From the NCBI GenBank assembly GCA_022432975.1, contig CM039509.1, forward strand, positions 21,173,432 through 21,237,431: DNA of 64,000 nt, in the 5' to 3' direction. A model generated the notes under the pieces. The model saw only the letters and a list, made by a program, of their open reading frames with translations. It was not told the DNA's origin and made no database searches. Position numbers and translations under genes: made by a program. This stretch comes from Begonia masoniana (lineage: Eukaryota; Streptophyta; Magnoliopsida; Cucurbitales; Begoniaceae). Shown here one piece after another: positions 22,047-34,331 of the stretch. How positions within the stretch are numbered: the first letter of the stretch is position 1; every line of letters begins with the position of its first letter.

Positions 22047-22934
22047 CTATCCAACCAATCTTAATAACTGAGCAAGTAGATTATTAGGTAGCACATACCT
22101 TATATTAAATAAACAATTCTTTTTTAACATATTGGAAATAATTTCAACTTGGTATGGAAAAGAATCATAATAACTATTAAGTTCAAAAGTAGTAACTCTA
22201 GTTAACGAATTGGAATCTAGAATCCGAAAAGTTAATGACTCTATACACATGCAAAACCAATTTGGAAATTTCATTTCTTCTTTTAAGTAAGGACACATAT
22301 AATATTCATTCATAATCTTACTCTTAATTTTCCTTCTTTCAAGATAAATGGTTTCGAAGCATATAATTCTAAATTTAAGAACTAGATTCATATCATTCAA
22401 GAATACCATTAATTCTATGGATCTACTAACATAATGCCATGACATGATTATGCAATAAATTTCCATTGTTTCAAAGCTCAACAAAATAATAGGCATTAAA
22501 GATCCTTCCTTAATCATTAACATTAACTTCATCATAGAATAAACGTTATATGCATCTCCAACATTTAAAATGAAGCAAGTAGAAAAAGCATAAGAAGGTG
22601 TGATGGCATAATTTTCCTCAACAACATACTCAATAAGGTTATGCCAACATAAAAATTTAAAACAGAATAAAATATAATCTATGTTCCATCCAATTCTAAA
22701 AAACCAAGTAATTAAATGATTTAGAGGAATAAATAAGGGTATTATGTCACTCAACATCTTGCTAGACCACTCATCCTTAAAGTTTGGCTCTATAATGCTA
22801 GGATGCCCTAAAGTTCTAGGAAGACTTCTTTCCTTATTAGTCCATGAAGGGATAATGGGAAAACCATCTTTTTCTAACACATGAACTTTACTCTTGGTTT
22901 GAATTAGAAATGGATCTAAATAGCGTTTACTCAC
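22047..22934 (-). CDS. Uncharacterised 295-residue open frame of element D
   Basis: Starts MSKRYLDPFLIQTKSKVHV and stays open for 295 residues in AT-rich sequence. It lies downstream of gag, where an autonomous element would carry pol. It has many aromatic and hydrophobic residues (for example WNIDYILFCFKFLCWHN). No protease, reverse transcriptase, RNase H or integrase motif is visible. In AT-rich DNA a frame this long is suggestive but not proof of coding. It could be a captured sequence, a family-specific ORF or a decayed domain. No function is assigned. Confidence 0.4.
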   Translation of the reverse strand: MSKRYLDPFLIQTKSKVHVLEKDGFPIIPSWTNKERSLPRTLGHPSIIEPNFKDEWSSKMLSDIIPLFIPLNHLITWFFRIGWNIDYILFCFKFLCWHNLIEYVVEENYAITPSYAFSTCFILNVGDAYNVYSMMKLMLMIKEGSLMPIILLSFETMEIYCIIMSWHYVSRSIELMVFLNDMNLVLKFRIICFETIYLERRKIKSKIMNEYYMCPYLKEEMKFPNWFCMCIESLTFRILDSNSLTRVTTFELNSYYDSFPYQVEIISNMLKKNCLFNIRYVLPNNLLAQLLRLVG

Positions 22935-23154
22935 TAAGTAGAACTCTTGTTGAATATATGAGGATTAGACATACATGCGTAGTTCTCAAAAAAGGTCTCC
23001 TCTATGACATAGGTTGGCTCAATAAAGTCCTTAGCAAAAATATCATTCCTAGGTCAAACAAAAGTATATCCTTAAAAGTTTTAAAATTTTGGAAATCCTT
23101 GGTTTTGGATTCTAATACTAGGGGTTCAAAGGTTCTAATGACTTATTCCATTGG

Positions 23155-24153
23155 TTAACTTTCTACCACAAGGAAAGTTTCTTCAAATAGCTCATTGATT
23201 CCAAAATTTTCAATAATTTTGGTTGGTGTATGGAGTTTTATAATACTATTTTCTAGATTTTCCCCTTGTTCATCATCCCTTTTGAGTAATGGTTTCTGCA
23301 TGGGATAGATAATCTCTTCTTCATCCTCTTCCTCTTCACTAAAAGATGCTTCCATAACTAATGGTTTTTCCTCTTCCTTTTCTGCTAAAGGTAATTCAAT
23401 GGAGTCATCATCCTCATCCTCCTCTACAATTTCATTCTTCTCCTCACTAAAGGTTTCCTCAATAAATTTGATTTGAGTTTTGGCTAGGGAAGGGGATGGC
23501 TCACACAACATTGAGGTAGGCCAAGGGTAGTACTCCTTTTGGTAAGGATTTGGGGAGTTTGGCTTATACCAATGGTCATGGTTTTGCTTTTGTGGCCTTG
23601 GTGCAAACTTCTTTTCCATAAGCCTTTTCATGGCTCTCCAAGTGCACACTTCTTCCTCATCATTCTCCTATCTTTTCGCTAGGAGGTTATTCCACCAATA
23701 GCTAGCATAATCAACTAGCTTCTTAGAGGCTAGCCTTATCTTTCCTTTTTCTGAGTACTCTCTAAAAGTAAAATATTTCTCAACTCTTTCTATCCAAGAG
23801 AGAAATTCTTCTCTATCCAATGTTCCTCTAAAATAAGGTATGGATGACTCATCAAATTTATGATGGCTTTGGGAAGTTCTAAGGTTTGGCCTTCTTAGAG
23901 GTTTGGATCTTCTCCTAAGCATAGGTTCATGAGGCTTCCTAGATTTGTCTAAACTTATCTTGGATACTAAGGTGCTAAGCTCTCGGTTTATCTCCTTAAT
24001 TTGGTGGTTCCATTGGTTGACTTCTCTAACTATCCCATTAAGTTTGTTTTCCATGCTAGGCCCCACTCTTTTGGGCTTTGGTACTCTCAATGGGGGATAA
24101 AAGAGTTCTTGGTAAGGTGTACTAGAGCTTCTTCTAGTAGACATATTAACCAA
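23155..24153 (-). pseudogene. Gag-like protein of element D, one premature stop
   Basis: The minus-strand frame of about 333 codons starts MVNMSTRRSSSTPYQ. Residues 95-161 are a retrotransposon gag core (PYFRGTLDREEFLSWIERVE, ASYWWNNLLAKR). A single in-frame TAG at about 23668-23670 interrupts it, and CTWRAMKRLMEKKF continues in the same phase. The C-terminal third is strongly acidic (EEDEDDDSIELPLAEKEEE). No CCHC knuckle is visible. It would encode a capsid-like protein that could be packaged or acted on by the enzymes of an autonomous partner. Confidence 0.78.
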
Positions 24154-24656
24154 AAATAGTCAACACAACAATTCAAGCAAAGTTATAAACTTATAAGAAC
24201 AAAATATCAAATATCACACAAAACACAACTAGCACGCAACCTCTTTTTTTTTTGTAAAAATTAAAATAAACTAAAAGAAAAACAGAAAACTATAGATTAA
24301 ATAACAAAATTAACTCAACATGAATCGGCTAACATGCATGCAAATTATAGAAAGCAACAATCAACAATTACAAATGTACTTTATGTTTGTGGATTTGTAA
24401 CTATCGGCTCTAAGGTGTCACTTGACTTAAGTTATCTATATTCAACAATTAAAACAGTTCAAACATCAAATTAGAAGTGCACCTATTCAGCTAGCACATG
24501 TTTGAAAGTGACATAAAGCAAAAAGTACAAAAGTGGTAAGTATTTTAGGTTTGTAGTTGCTATTTTTAGGTTTCACTAAAAACGGCAAAGTTGACTTTCA
24601 TACACACTTTCCACCACAAATAACACATGCTTCAGATCACTAACATTTTGTCCTAA
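24154..24656 (-). other. Element D leader, gag-proximal part
   Basis: AT-rich non-coding sequence between the gag start and the insertion point of E. It continues on the other side of E at 46234. No feature beyond poly(A/T) runs is seen. Confidence 0.6.
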
Positions 24657-24661
24657 CATGC

Positions 24662-25572
24662 TGTTAGTGATTTTCTACACCCTAATGCAAGTGCATGTGT
24701 CGCTAACGAAGTAATAAAGTAGTAAAAGTCGATTCCACGAGATATTATAAATCAAATTTATCTTGCTATAAATTTCTATAAAATAAAGATGAAAATATTA
24801 AAATTAAATAAATAGTAAGGAATGATGAACTAAAATTACTAGAAATTAAATAAGACTAAAAATAGAAATGATTTAAAAAGGTAATTATGGAAAATGCCTT
24901 GGTTAGGGTTGATTTCTTCTTTACATGCAATTATTACTGATGCTACAGCAATGCTACAGCATTAGTCACAGAACAACAAGAATTCCTAATATTCCTAATA
25001 TTTTTATGCTGCTCTGTCATTCGATTGCTGTTCTGTCATCCATTTTCTGTCATCCCTTCTTCTATTTGTCGACTACCATCTGATTGCTACGCTATCATCC
25101 GATTGTCGTTTGTCATCCGTTTTCATTTGTCGACCGTTTTCATTTGTCATCAACTTTTTGTTCTCTGTCACCCGATTCTGTCTACTATTTTTGTCTTCTG
25201 ATTGGCCTCCTTTCTCTCCATTATCTTCTCAAAATATTCCATCCACGGTTCATTGATTAGATTCCTTTATTTTTGGGAACCATCTTCTCCGTGATTTGCT
25301 TTCTCTTCTTTATAATTCTTCAAGATTTGAATTGATCTTCCCGCTATTAATTTCGCATTCAAATAAGAAAATATAAACTTTGAATTAATTAGAAAAATCT
25401 GTTTTTAATAGATAATATGCATGAAATATATTAAATTAAATCAAGGCATTGATTCTGCAGCATTATGTATCAATTGTAATAAATTCTACCAATTTCTTCT
25501 TGCATTCACTCAATTCATATAAGTTCTTTCAATTAAAAACGATATAAAATAACTCTAATTTAAGAGTTATCA
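24662..25572 (-). repeat. Element E 3' LTR (911 bp, internally deleted)
   Basis: Ends match the 5' LTR (44648-46228), but about 670 bp present there at roughly 44980-45675 are missing here. It keeps the GTCATCCG/GTCGTTTGTCATCCG repeats. Confidence 0.9.
25010..25200. repeat. GTCATCCG / GTCGTTTGTCATCC repeats in E 3' LTR
   Basis: Loose repeats of CTGTCATCCGATTG, TGTCGTTTGTCATCCG and relatives. The words resemble the reverse complement of the F repeat unit (GTCGTTTAGTGACCGGATGAC minus the middle). Confidence 0.6.
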
Positions 25573-25590
25573 AATACCCCCAAACTTAAA
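25573..25590 (-). other. Polypurine tract of element E
   Basis: On the minus strand TTTAAGTTTGGGGGTATT directly precedes the LTR start TGATAACTC. This form is typical of Athila-type elements. Confidence 0.85.
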
Positions 25591-26013
25591 CCATTACTCG
25601 TCCTCGAGTGATGCAAAACAAATTCAAAAATAAATAACCTTCCAAGGTAACTTTATCCAATACCATGTAATTTCCAAAATATTTCGAAACTCGTAAATTT
25701 TTGAAAAATTGCACTATCACAATTAAAAGCAATCAATATAGATTTATTTCCCAATAAACTAATTTTTCAAAGTGCGTGTGTGCTCAAACTCCTCTTAAAT
25801 TGCTAATTTCAACCATCAAAACTAAACATCACAATGAATATAATAGAATACCAATTCTTCAATGTTTTTCCTAAGTCAATAAGCTTTCAAAGGTTCTTTT
25901 TTTTTATAAATATAAAACACAACTAAGCAAGGGGGATATAAAATTTTTGTATTGACTTTCTCTATAAGTCACATTACCTTTTTACGCGATTGACAATATT
26001 GGTCATCAAGGCC
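25591..26013 (-). other. Element E 3' non-coding region, distal part
   Basis: AT-rich sequence between E's 3' LTR and insert F. It continues at 34831. No coding region is seen. Confidence 0.6.
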
Positions 26014-26341
26014 TCCGGTGTAACACCCCGAGTTTACTGAACCTGGTTTGTTACTCATAAGTCCGAAACTTTCTATGAAAACTTGGACCAAATTAAAACT
26101 TCGTTCAAAATTCAAAATTTGGACAATTGGTAAAACATGAAAACTTGCAGCGGAAATCGTTTAAACAAAAAAATAAAATTTAAACAAAACCATGTCGAAA
26201 TAAGCATGGGAAAACGTTAAGAAACAATCGGTTAAGAAGCAAAGGTTTAACTCGTGAAAACACTTTAAAGGTTGCAAAAGTCAAATTCATCGTCCGCTGA
26301 ACAAAGTCAACAAAAAGGGGAAAGCTATTTGAAGACCCCCA

Positions 26342-26656
26342 CCGGTCACTAAATGACAAAACATAAGATTTGTCATCCGGTCACTAAACGACAAAACGTA
26401 AGATTTGTCATCCGGTCACTAAACGACAAAACATAAGATTTGTCTTCCGGTCACTAAACGACAAAACGTAAGATTTGTCATCCGGTCACTAAACGACAAA
26501 ACGTAAAATTTGTCATCCGGTCACTAAACGACAAAACGTAAAATTTGTCATCCGGTCACTAAACGACAAAACATAAGATTTGTCTTCCGGTCACTAAACG
26601 ACAAAACATAAGATTTGTCATCCGGTCACTAAACGACAAAACATAACACCTATATC
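26342..26656. repeat. 35-bp tandem array, 9 copies, in F 3' LTR
   Basis: The unit is CCGGTCACTAAACGACAAAA, then CRTAARATTTGTCWT. Starts fall at 26342 and every 35 bp to 26622. The copies differ mainly at a few sites (CATAAG/CGTAAG/CGTAAA, TCAT/TCTT). There are no unique spacers. Confidence 0.97.
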
Positions 26657-27160
26657 ATCCGACGAGCCAAAACACTCGACATCACCGGATGACATAAAAC
26701 ACAACACTATCTACAGAAAGGAATTTGCTTGCTTCTCGAAAACCATTCAGAAACAACTCAACCATAGCATTAGTCAAATCCAGTAAAAATCAACGTTTAA
26801 AACTCAACAGATTACTAGTAGCAGTAGATCTCAAAACGTATTCAAAATGCTAAAATTTCTACTGTCATGAAAACTCAACATACTCAGACCAATCGTTATC
26901 TACTAAACCTCAACAACTGCTGACACCAGTTAACCCGCCTCATCAGTTTACCAAACCGAGACATGGATGTACTCCTCCAACCACATCAATCTTCTGTGCA
27001 CTCAGGAAACTCACCTGCAGTGTCCTCAATACTTACATCACAAAACTCATCTATTAGCCTAATGCTAAGTAAGTAAAGCCAACAAGAAATGAAACAACGA
27101 AATATAAATTCCTAATATGCAATTTCTACTTTCTCAACTCAGTTGCTCATGCTTCGTTTC

Positions 27161-27380
27161 TGTTCAGATCCCCCTGTGAAATTGGGAGTTGGATCAACTC
27201 TCCCAAAGTACATACATCCCTGTCTCATTAAGGGGTGGATTAATTCCCTTAACAGTGAAACTGATTCTCCTGTTCAGATCCCCCTGTGAAATAGGGAGTT
27301 GGATCAACTCTCCCAAAGTACATACATCCCTGTCTCATTAAGGGGTGGATTAATTCCCTTAACAGTGAAACTGATTCTCA
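27161..27380 (-). repeat. Duplicated 110-bp hairpin unit in F 3' LTR intron 2
   Basis: Two near-identical 110-bp copies. Each has GGGAGTTGGATCAACTCTCCC and TTAAGGGGTGG...TTCCCTTAA stems. The same pair of stems is found in G and H. Confidence 0.85.
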
Positions 27381-27540
27381 TGACTGTTTCAATATGTTCA
27401 ATCCTTACCATGCCAATCATGCATTCAAATTCATTTTCGTATGTTTAAAAACATGATGCATAGAATACAGATTCACACAAGTAATCATAACCCTAACGTT
27501 TTGTGATGTAGGCCCGAAGGCACAAGCAAACTTCACTTAC

Positions 27541-27592
27541 CTGGTCTCCTGGGAAGCTTGTTGAAACCTCTCCCTCGGGAGTTTGCTCAAAC
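27541..27592 (-). other. Putative 52-nt LTR leader mini-exon (F 3' LTR)
   Basis: On the minus strand GGAACTAG precedes the segment and GAGACCAG/GTAAGTG closes it. The identical element in the 5' LTR is at 34280-34331. Confidence 0.5.
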
Positions 27593-28086
27593 CTAGTTCC
27601 ATAAATCGAACATTAACTTAAACTTTCGCCAAACTTCTTTCTAGCTACCCAGAAAGCTAAGGAAATTAGTTTGGAAGCCCTAATCGTAGTGCATTCCCGA
27701 TTCAACTCATAAACCGAAACTAGCACTCACATACCGCATTCTCAAAACTTCATTTATCAACCCTCGACAGTTACAATGTAGCAAGAAATAGAAGCAAAAC
27801 TCACCTAGTTCTGAGGAAATCGCTGGAGGGATCGAAGAGGGTCTCCTATCGCGCTCTGCTAAGCTGAGGAGCTGAGAGTGGAAGAGGAAATGAAATGAAA
27901 CAGTGGCGGCTACCTCATTAACACTTCCCTTAAATACGTTATCCACAATATAAATTTGCAATTACCATCTTGCCCCTGCCTAGTCACTTAATAACCTAAT
28001 CAACATTTCACTCAATTTTTAAACCTTAAGATTATATACCTCCGTTTAATAACTTATTTTGATTTATATTGAAACCAGGTGTTACA

Positions 28087-28102
28087 ATCTACCCTCCTTA
28101 AA
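28087..28102 (-). other. Polypurine tract of element F
   Basis: On the minus strand TTTAAGGAGGGTAGAT abuts the 3' LTR. Confidence 0.85.
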
Positions 28103-28121
28103 AGAATTTTGTCCTCAAAAT

Positions 28122-30866
28122 TCAGTACCTGAATAATTCTGGATGTTGGTCCATCATGTCCTGCTGGCGCTCCCAGGTCGTCTCCTCTACATTCTGGTTG
28201 CGCCATAAGACTTTCACTAGTGGGACCTCTTTGTTGCGTAATACCTTCACTGCGTAATCCAAGATCTTTACTGGTTTCTCTTCATAGGCAAGGGTAGGAC
28301 AAATTTCGAGGTCTTGTTGTTCCATGATTTGGTTGGGATCCCTTATGCACTTTTTCAACATAGAAACATGGAATACGTCATGTATTCCTTCCATAGAAGC
28401 TGGTAGCTGCAACAGATTGGCTGCTCTCCCAACTCTTTTCAGAATAGTGAACGGTCCAATAAATCTGGGGTTCAACTTGCCTTTCTTCCCGAATCTGACA
28501 ACTCCTTTAAATGGTGATACTTTAAGGAAAACTTCATCACCTACTTCAAACTCTAATTCTCGTCGTCTTTTATCAGCATAACTTTTCTGGCGGCTTTGAG
28601 CTGTCAAAATTCTCTGTCGGATGAGGGCAACCTTCTCCACAGTTTGTTGCACAATATTAGGACCAAGCAATTTTGCTTCACCAACTTCATCCCAGTACAA
28701 AGGAGATCTGCATTTTCGTCCATATAAGGCTTCATACGGTGCCATTCCTATTGTTGCTTGAAAATTGTTATTGTAAGAGAACTCGACCAATGGTAAATAT
28801 CTACTCCAAGATACTTGAAAATCCAATACGCATGCTCGGAGCATATCTTCTAAGGTCTGAATAGTCCTCTCGGATTGTCCATCCGTTTGAGGGTGGAAGG
28901 TTGTGCTAAAATTAAGCTGTGTTCCCATAGCCTTGTGCAGACTTTTCCAAAACTTAGATGTAAATCTGGAGTCTCGGTCTGAAACTATTGAACTTGGAAC
29001 TCCGTGCAATCTGACAATCTCTTGCATGTACAATTCAGCAAGCTGATCCATTGAGTAAGTTATCTTAATTGGCAGAAAATGAGCAGATTTGGTTAGACGG
29101 TCAACTATAACCCAGATTGCATCATGCCCCTTTGCTGTCCTAGGTAGTCCAACGACAAAATCCATTGTTATTTGTTCCCACTTCCATTCAGGAACTGGTA
29201 AGGGTTGCAATGTCCCTGAGGGTCTCTGATGTTCAGCCTTGACTTGCTGGCAGACCAGACATGACTCCACATACTCCGCCACACTTCTCTTCATACCTGG
29301 CCACCAATAATGCTGCTTGAGATCTCTGTACATTTTCGTACTTCCAGGATGAACTGAAAATCTGGAGGAATGTGCCTCAGATAGGATCTCCTTCCTAAGC
29401 TCAGTATCAGCCGGAACCAACCATCTATTTCGAAACTTGAGAATTCCGTTGGCTGAGCAGTTGAAATCCGACTTATCAGTGGAATCTATGCACAACCTAT
29501 ACTTATTACACTCAGTGTCATTCATTTGGACCTCCTTTATTTTCTCCAAAATAGTTGGCCTCAAAGACATGGCCGAAAGCATGACTGACACACTTGGCAC
29601 AACTTCCAGGTTAAATCTTTGGAATTCCGTCTCTAAAGCCATCGGTATGTCCAGAGTCAAAGCAGAAACTAAAGGAGTCACTCTACTCAAAGCATCTGCC
29701 ACTACATTCGCCTTGCCAGGGTGGTACTTGATCTCAAAATCATAGTCTTTTACAAATTCCAACCATTGACGTTGCCTCATGTTTAATTCCTTCTGTGTGA
29801 AGATATACTTCAGGCTTTTATGATCTGAGAATATCTCGCAGGATTGTCCATACAAGTAATGCCTCCAAATCTTAAGTGCAAATACAACTGCAGCTAATTC
29901 TAAGTCATGGGTAGGGTAGTTCTTCTCATGCGTTTTCAACTGTCTAGAGGCATAAGCTATTACTTTACCATCTTGCATTAACACACATCCAAGACCAATC
30001 TTGGAAGCATCACAGTAAATGCTAAACTTACCATTATCGACAGGAAGGGTCAGAATTGGAGCATTGGTCAGTTTCTGTTTCAAGGTTATGAAAACTATGT
30101 TCACATTCATCAGTCCATATGTACTTCACATTTTTCCTGGTTAACCTAGTAAGGGGTGTGACAATCTTTGAAAATCCCTCGATGAATTTCCTATAATACC
30201 CTGCTAGTCCAAGAAAACTTCGAATATCAGTAGCACTCTTCGGTTGGGGCCACTCTTTAACTGCTTGAACTTTTGCTGGATCAACAGATATGCCATCCCC
30301 AGAGATGACATGTCCTAAAAAGTGAACTTGGTCCAACCAGAACTCACACTTAGAAAATTTGGCATAAAGTTGGTGCCTTCTCAATACTTCTAACACTAAA
30401 CTCAAATGTTTGCATGCTCATCCTTAGTGCTAGAATAGATTAGGATGTCATCTATGAATACAATAACAAACTTGTCCAAATACTCGTGAAACACCCTATT
30501 CATGAGATCCATGAAGGCTGCTGGTGCGTTTGTCAAACCAAAAGACATAACCAGAAACTCATAATGTCCATATCTTGTGCGAAAGGCAGTCTTTGGGATA
30601 TCTTCAGATTTAACCTTCAACTGGTAATAACCGGACCTAAGGTCGATCTTAGAGAAAACTCTTGCACCCCTAAGTTGGTCAAATAAGTCATCAATCCTCG
30701 GCAAAGGGTATTTGTTTTTGACAGTTAACTTATTCAATTCTCTATAATCAATGCACATACGCATTGATCCATCTTTCTTTTTGACAAAAAGAACAGGTGC
30801 TCCCCATGGTGAAAAGCTAGGGCGTATGAACCCCTTCTCCAACAAATCCTCTAACTGTTTCTTCAA
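28122..30866 (-). pseudogene. Pol region of element F (RT, RNase H, integrase, chromodomain), three frame breaks
   Basis: Continues the gag-protease frame after a frameshift near 30865. Piece 1 (30866-30402) is reverse transcriptase with [10 protein letters not shown]. Piece 2 (30405-30034) is the RT thumb ([21 protein letters not shown]). Piece 3 (30110-28122, 662 residues) has RNase H ([12 protein letters not shown]), integrase zinc region, catalytic motifs ([22 protein letters not shown]) and a chromodomain ending PELFRY. The three breaks are single-base length changes between pieces that otherwise look intact. They are either recent mutations or sequencing errors. Full length would be close to that of element A. 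Confidence 0.94.
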
Positions 30867-32632
30867 TTCTTAAGTTCTGTTGGTGCTAGTCTATATGGAT
30901 TTTTGGACACAGGCTCGGCACCGGGGTACACATCTACCACAAATTCAATTTCCCTATCTGGTGGCAAGCCGGGAAGGTCATCTAGGAATACTTCAGGGAA
31001 GTCCTGGACAACTAAGACATTCTTGGGACTTGATTTTTCTACTAGTTGTGTGTCTAAAACACTGGCCAAAAAGCACAAATACTCTTTGCATGGGGAGGGT
31101 CTACAATTGACAGAAGTCATTACAGTCATTTCCTTACTCTTCTTCAGAGCTTGGAAAGTATGGTTTAAACCTCCAGGGGGTTGAAAACTAACGATTCCAG
31201 TCCTACAATCTATTGTGGCATAATGCTTAAACAACCAATCCATTCCTAGGATTACGTCAAATCCCATTATATCCATAATAATGAGATCAGCAGGCAGACT
31301 CACGCTTCCTACTAGCACATCGCTGTCAAGCATCAATTGGTCAGAGTGCATGCGTTCACCAGAAGGCAATGCAACATTAAACACATGCAGGGAAGGGATA
31401 AACGGCACATCTAACTTAACAGCAAATGCAGATGCTATAAATGAATGCGTTGCACCAGAGTCTATCAAAGTAAAAGCAGGCACAGAGTTGATCAGTATAG
31501 TACCTGACACTACAGCAGGTTGTTCTTCACCCGGCTCCGTCATGGAGAATATTCTTGGTTTGATCACAGCAGGGCCATTCTTAGGAACTGGACAGTCTCT
31601 GCTAATATGGCTGACTTTGTTACAATTATAGCACCTGGTGATTCTAGGCTTCGAGCACTCCTTGATCGTGTGTCCAACCTCCTCACAGTTGAAACACTTT
31701 CCCAAGCCCAGTCTGCATTCTCCCGGGTGGTACTTCAGACACTTAGGACATTGGGGAAATTTCCTGACGTTCTGCACCTTTCCCCCTGATCCTTGGCTAT
31801 TTTGGCCTTCACTTGGCCTCTTCATTCCCCTTTGCTGGTGTGGCTGGTTAAACCTTTGTGGGACCTCCTTTGGTTTAGCACACTTCCCTTCAGCTTCTTC
31901 CACTTCCAGAGCAGTGGACACAACTTCACTGAACGTTAAACCTTTAATGCCACAGAATTTGACTCCTCGATAAATCTCCGGCTTCAGTCCATGCACGAAT
32001 TTGAACACCTTATCCTCGTCCTTATGAGCAAAATGTCCAGCAAACCTGGACAAGGACTCAAATTGCCTACTATACTCTGCCACCGACCCTGTCTGCTTCA
32101 AATTCAGAAATTCCAACTTCTTTGCGGTTTGGACAGTGCTGTTGAAATATTTTCCATAGAAAATATCCTTGAATTTTGACCAAGGCATTGACAAAACATC
32201 TGTGGTGGTCTCTATTGTTTCCCACCAGAGTTGAGCTTCACCAGCTAGTTGAAAGGTTGCCAGCGTGACCTTGTCTTCTTCTCCTATGTTGGCACACCTA
32301 AACATACTTTCGATCTTTCTAAGCCATCCTTCAGCAACAACAGGATCAGATGACTGACCATCAAACGTGGGTGGTCTTAGTCTCCGGAATCTATCTCCAG
32401 AATGTTCACTGCTAGAACCCGAGTTGGCACTTCCTTGTGCTTCTCGGTTCAACAACACTCCTAATTGATCCGACTGTTGACGCACTATATCAGTCTGCTG
32501 ACGCATCAATTCTGTCAGCTGCCTAATCACACTAGGCTCCTCCTCGCCTCTCACATTTGGCACTTCTCTAGGCACTCTAGGTCTCCTTGGGCGTCTGGCC
32601 ATTATACTAAATTCCTGTACAGGGTTAGTCAC
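30863..32632 (-). CDS. Gag-protease part of element F polyprotein
   Basis: Open frame of 589 residues. By comparison with A and K the true start is probably the second methionine (MARRPRRPR, at 32602). It contains the gag capsid region ([33 protein letters not shown]), two CCHC knuckles ([14 protein letters not shown] and [14 protein letters not shown]) where A has one canonical copy, and the aspartic protease [12 protein letters not shown]. It stops at the start of the RT region ([12 protein letters not shown]) because of a frameshift. It would make a capsid and protease only, unless the break is a sequencing error. Confidence 0.92.
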   Translation of the reverse strand: MTNPVQEFSIMARRPRRPRVPREVPNVRGEEEPSVIRQLTELMRQQTDIVRQQSDQLGVLLNREAQGSANSGSSSEHSGDRFRRLRPPTFDGQSSDPVVAEGWLRKIESMFRCANIGEEDKVTLATFQLAGEAQLWWETIETTTDVLSMPWSKFKDIFYGKYFNSTVQTAKKLEFLNLKQTGSVAEYSRQFESLSRFAGHFAHKDEDKVFKFVHGLKPEIYRGVKFCGIKGLTFSEVVSTALEVEEAEGKCAKPKEVPQRFNQPHQQRGMKRPSEGQNSQGSGGKVQNVRKFPQCPKCLKYHPGECRLGLGKCFNCEEVGHTIKECSKPRITRCYNCNKVSHISRDCPVPKNGPAVIKPRIFSMTEPGEEQPAVVSGTILINSVPAFTLIDSGATHSFIASAFAVKLDVPFIPSLHVFNVALPSGERMHSDQLMLDSDVLVGSVSLPADLIIMDIMGFDVILGMDWLFKHYATIDCRTGIVSFQPPGGLNHTFQALKKSKEMTVMTSVNCRPSPCKEYLCFLASVLDTQLVEKSSPKNVLVVQDFPEVFLDDLPGLPPDREIEFVVDVYPGAEPVSKNPYRLAPTELKN

Positions 32633-32741
32633 ACTCTTAAGTATCTATCAACTAAGGGTAATGTAAACACTTACAGTTGTTGAAGTACTTCCATGCAACG
32701 ACTGGCACTGATGAGTAATCTTTTGAACGGTTTAACTGAAT

Positions 32742-32754
32742 GTCTCTGATACCA
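32742..32754 (-). other. Primer binding site of element F
   Basis: On the minus strand TGGTATCAGAGAC lies 3 bp after the 5' LTR. It matches the initiator Met tRNA site. Confidence 0.88.
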
Positions 32755-33080
32755 CACTGTAACATTCCGAGTTTACTGAACCCGGTTTGTTACTCATAAG
32801 TCCGAAACTTTCTATGAAAACTTGGACCAAATTAAAACTTCGTTCAAAATTCAAAATTTGGACATTTGGTAAAACATGAAAACTTGCAGCGGAAATCGTT
32901 TAAACAAAAAAATAAAATTTAAACAAAACCATGTCGAAATAAGCATGGGAAAACGTTAAGAAACAATCGGTTAAGAAGCAAAAATTTAACTTGTGAAAAC
33001 ACTTTAAAGGTTGCAAAAGTCAAATTCATCGTCCGCTGAACAAAGTCAACAAAAAGGGGAAAGCTATTTGAAGACCCCCA

Positions 33081-33395
33081 CCAGTCACTAAACGACAAAA
33101 CATAAGATTTGTCATCCGGTCACTAAACGACAAAACGTAAGATTTGTCATCCGGTCACTAAACGACAAAACATAAGATTTGTCTTCCAGTCACTAAACGA
33201 CAAAACGTAAGATTTGTCATCCGGTCACTAAACGACAAAACGTAAAATTTGTCATCCGGTCACTAAACGACAAAACGTAAAATTTGTCATCCGGTCACTA
33301 AACGACAAAACATAAGATTTGTCTTCCGGTCACTAAACGACAAAACATAAGATTTGTCATCCGGTCACTAAACGACAAAACATAACACCTATATC
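33081..33395. repeat. 35-bp tandem array, 9 copies, in F 5' LTR
   Basis: Unit starts at 33081 and every 35 bp to 33361. Copy number and the order of variant copies agree with the 3' LTR array, as expected if both LTRs were copied from one template. Confidence 0.97.
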
Positions 33396-34279
33396 ATCCT
33401 ACGAGCCAAAACACTCGACTTCACCGGATGACATAAAACACAACACTATCTACAGAAAGGAATTTGCTTGCTTCTCGAAAACCATTCAGAAACAACTCAA
33501 CCATAGCATTAGTCAAATCCAGTAAAAATCAACGTTTAAAACTCAACAGATTACTAGTAGCAGTAGATCTCAAAACGTATTCAAAATGCTAAAATTTCTA
33601 CTGTCATGAAAACTCAACATACTCAGACCAATCGTTATCTACTAAACCTCAACAACTGCTGACACCAGTTAACCCGCCTCATCAGTTTACCAAGCCGAGA
33701 CATGGATGTACTCCTCCAACCACATCAATCTTCTGTGCACTCAGGAAACTCACCTGCAGTGTCCTCAATACTTAAATCACAAAACTCATCTATTAGCCTA
33801 ATGCTAAGTAAGTAAAGCCAACAAGAAATGAAACAACGAAATATAAATTCCTAATATGCAATTTCTACTTTCTCAACTCAGTTGCTCATGCTTCGTTTCT
33901 GTTCAGACCCCCCTGTGAAATTGGGAGTTGGATCAACTCTCCCAAAGTACATACATCCCTGTCTCATTAAGGGGTGGATTAATTCCCTTAACAGTGAAAC
34001 TGATTCTCCTGTTCAGATCCCCCTGTGAAATTGGGAGTTGGATCAACTCTCCCAAAGTACATACATCCCTGTCTCATTAAGGGGTGGATTAATTCCCTTA
34101 ACAGTGAAACTGATTCTCATGACTGTTTCAATATGTTCAATCCTTACCATGCCAATCATGCATTCAAATTCATTTTCGTATGTTTAAAAACATGATGCAT
34201 AGAATACAGATTCACACAAGTAATCATAACCCTAACGTTTTGTGATGTAGGCCCGAAGGCACAAGCAAACTTCACTTAC

Positions 34280-34331
34280 CTGGTCTCCTGGGAAGCTTGT
34301 TGAAACCTCTCCCTCGGGAGTTTGCTCAAAC
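34280..34331 (-). other. Putative 52-nt LTR leader mini-exon (F 5' LTR)
   Basis: Identical in structure to 27541-27592. In this 5' LTR it would be part of the genomic transcript leader. Confidence 0.5.

Larger units (their letters stand above)
26019..28086 (-). repeat. Element F 3' LTR (2068 bp)
   Basis: On the minus strand TGTAACACCTGG to CTCGGGGTGTTACA. It holds a mini-exon (27541-27592), a duplicated 110-bp hairpin unit (27161-27380) and a 9-copy 35-bp tandem array (26342-26656). Confidence 0.95.

Noticed and set aside
26342..26656. Regular 35-bp repeat array resembling a CRISPR array
   Set aside because: The units are contiguous with no unique spacers, no cas genes are present, the array is inside a plant LTR, and it is duplicated in the other LTR of the same element.
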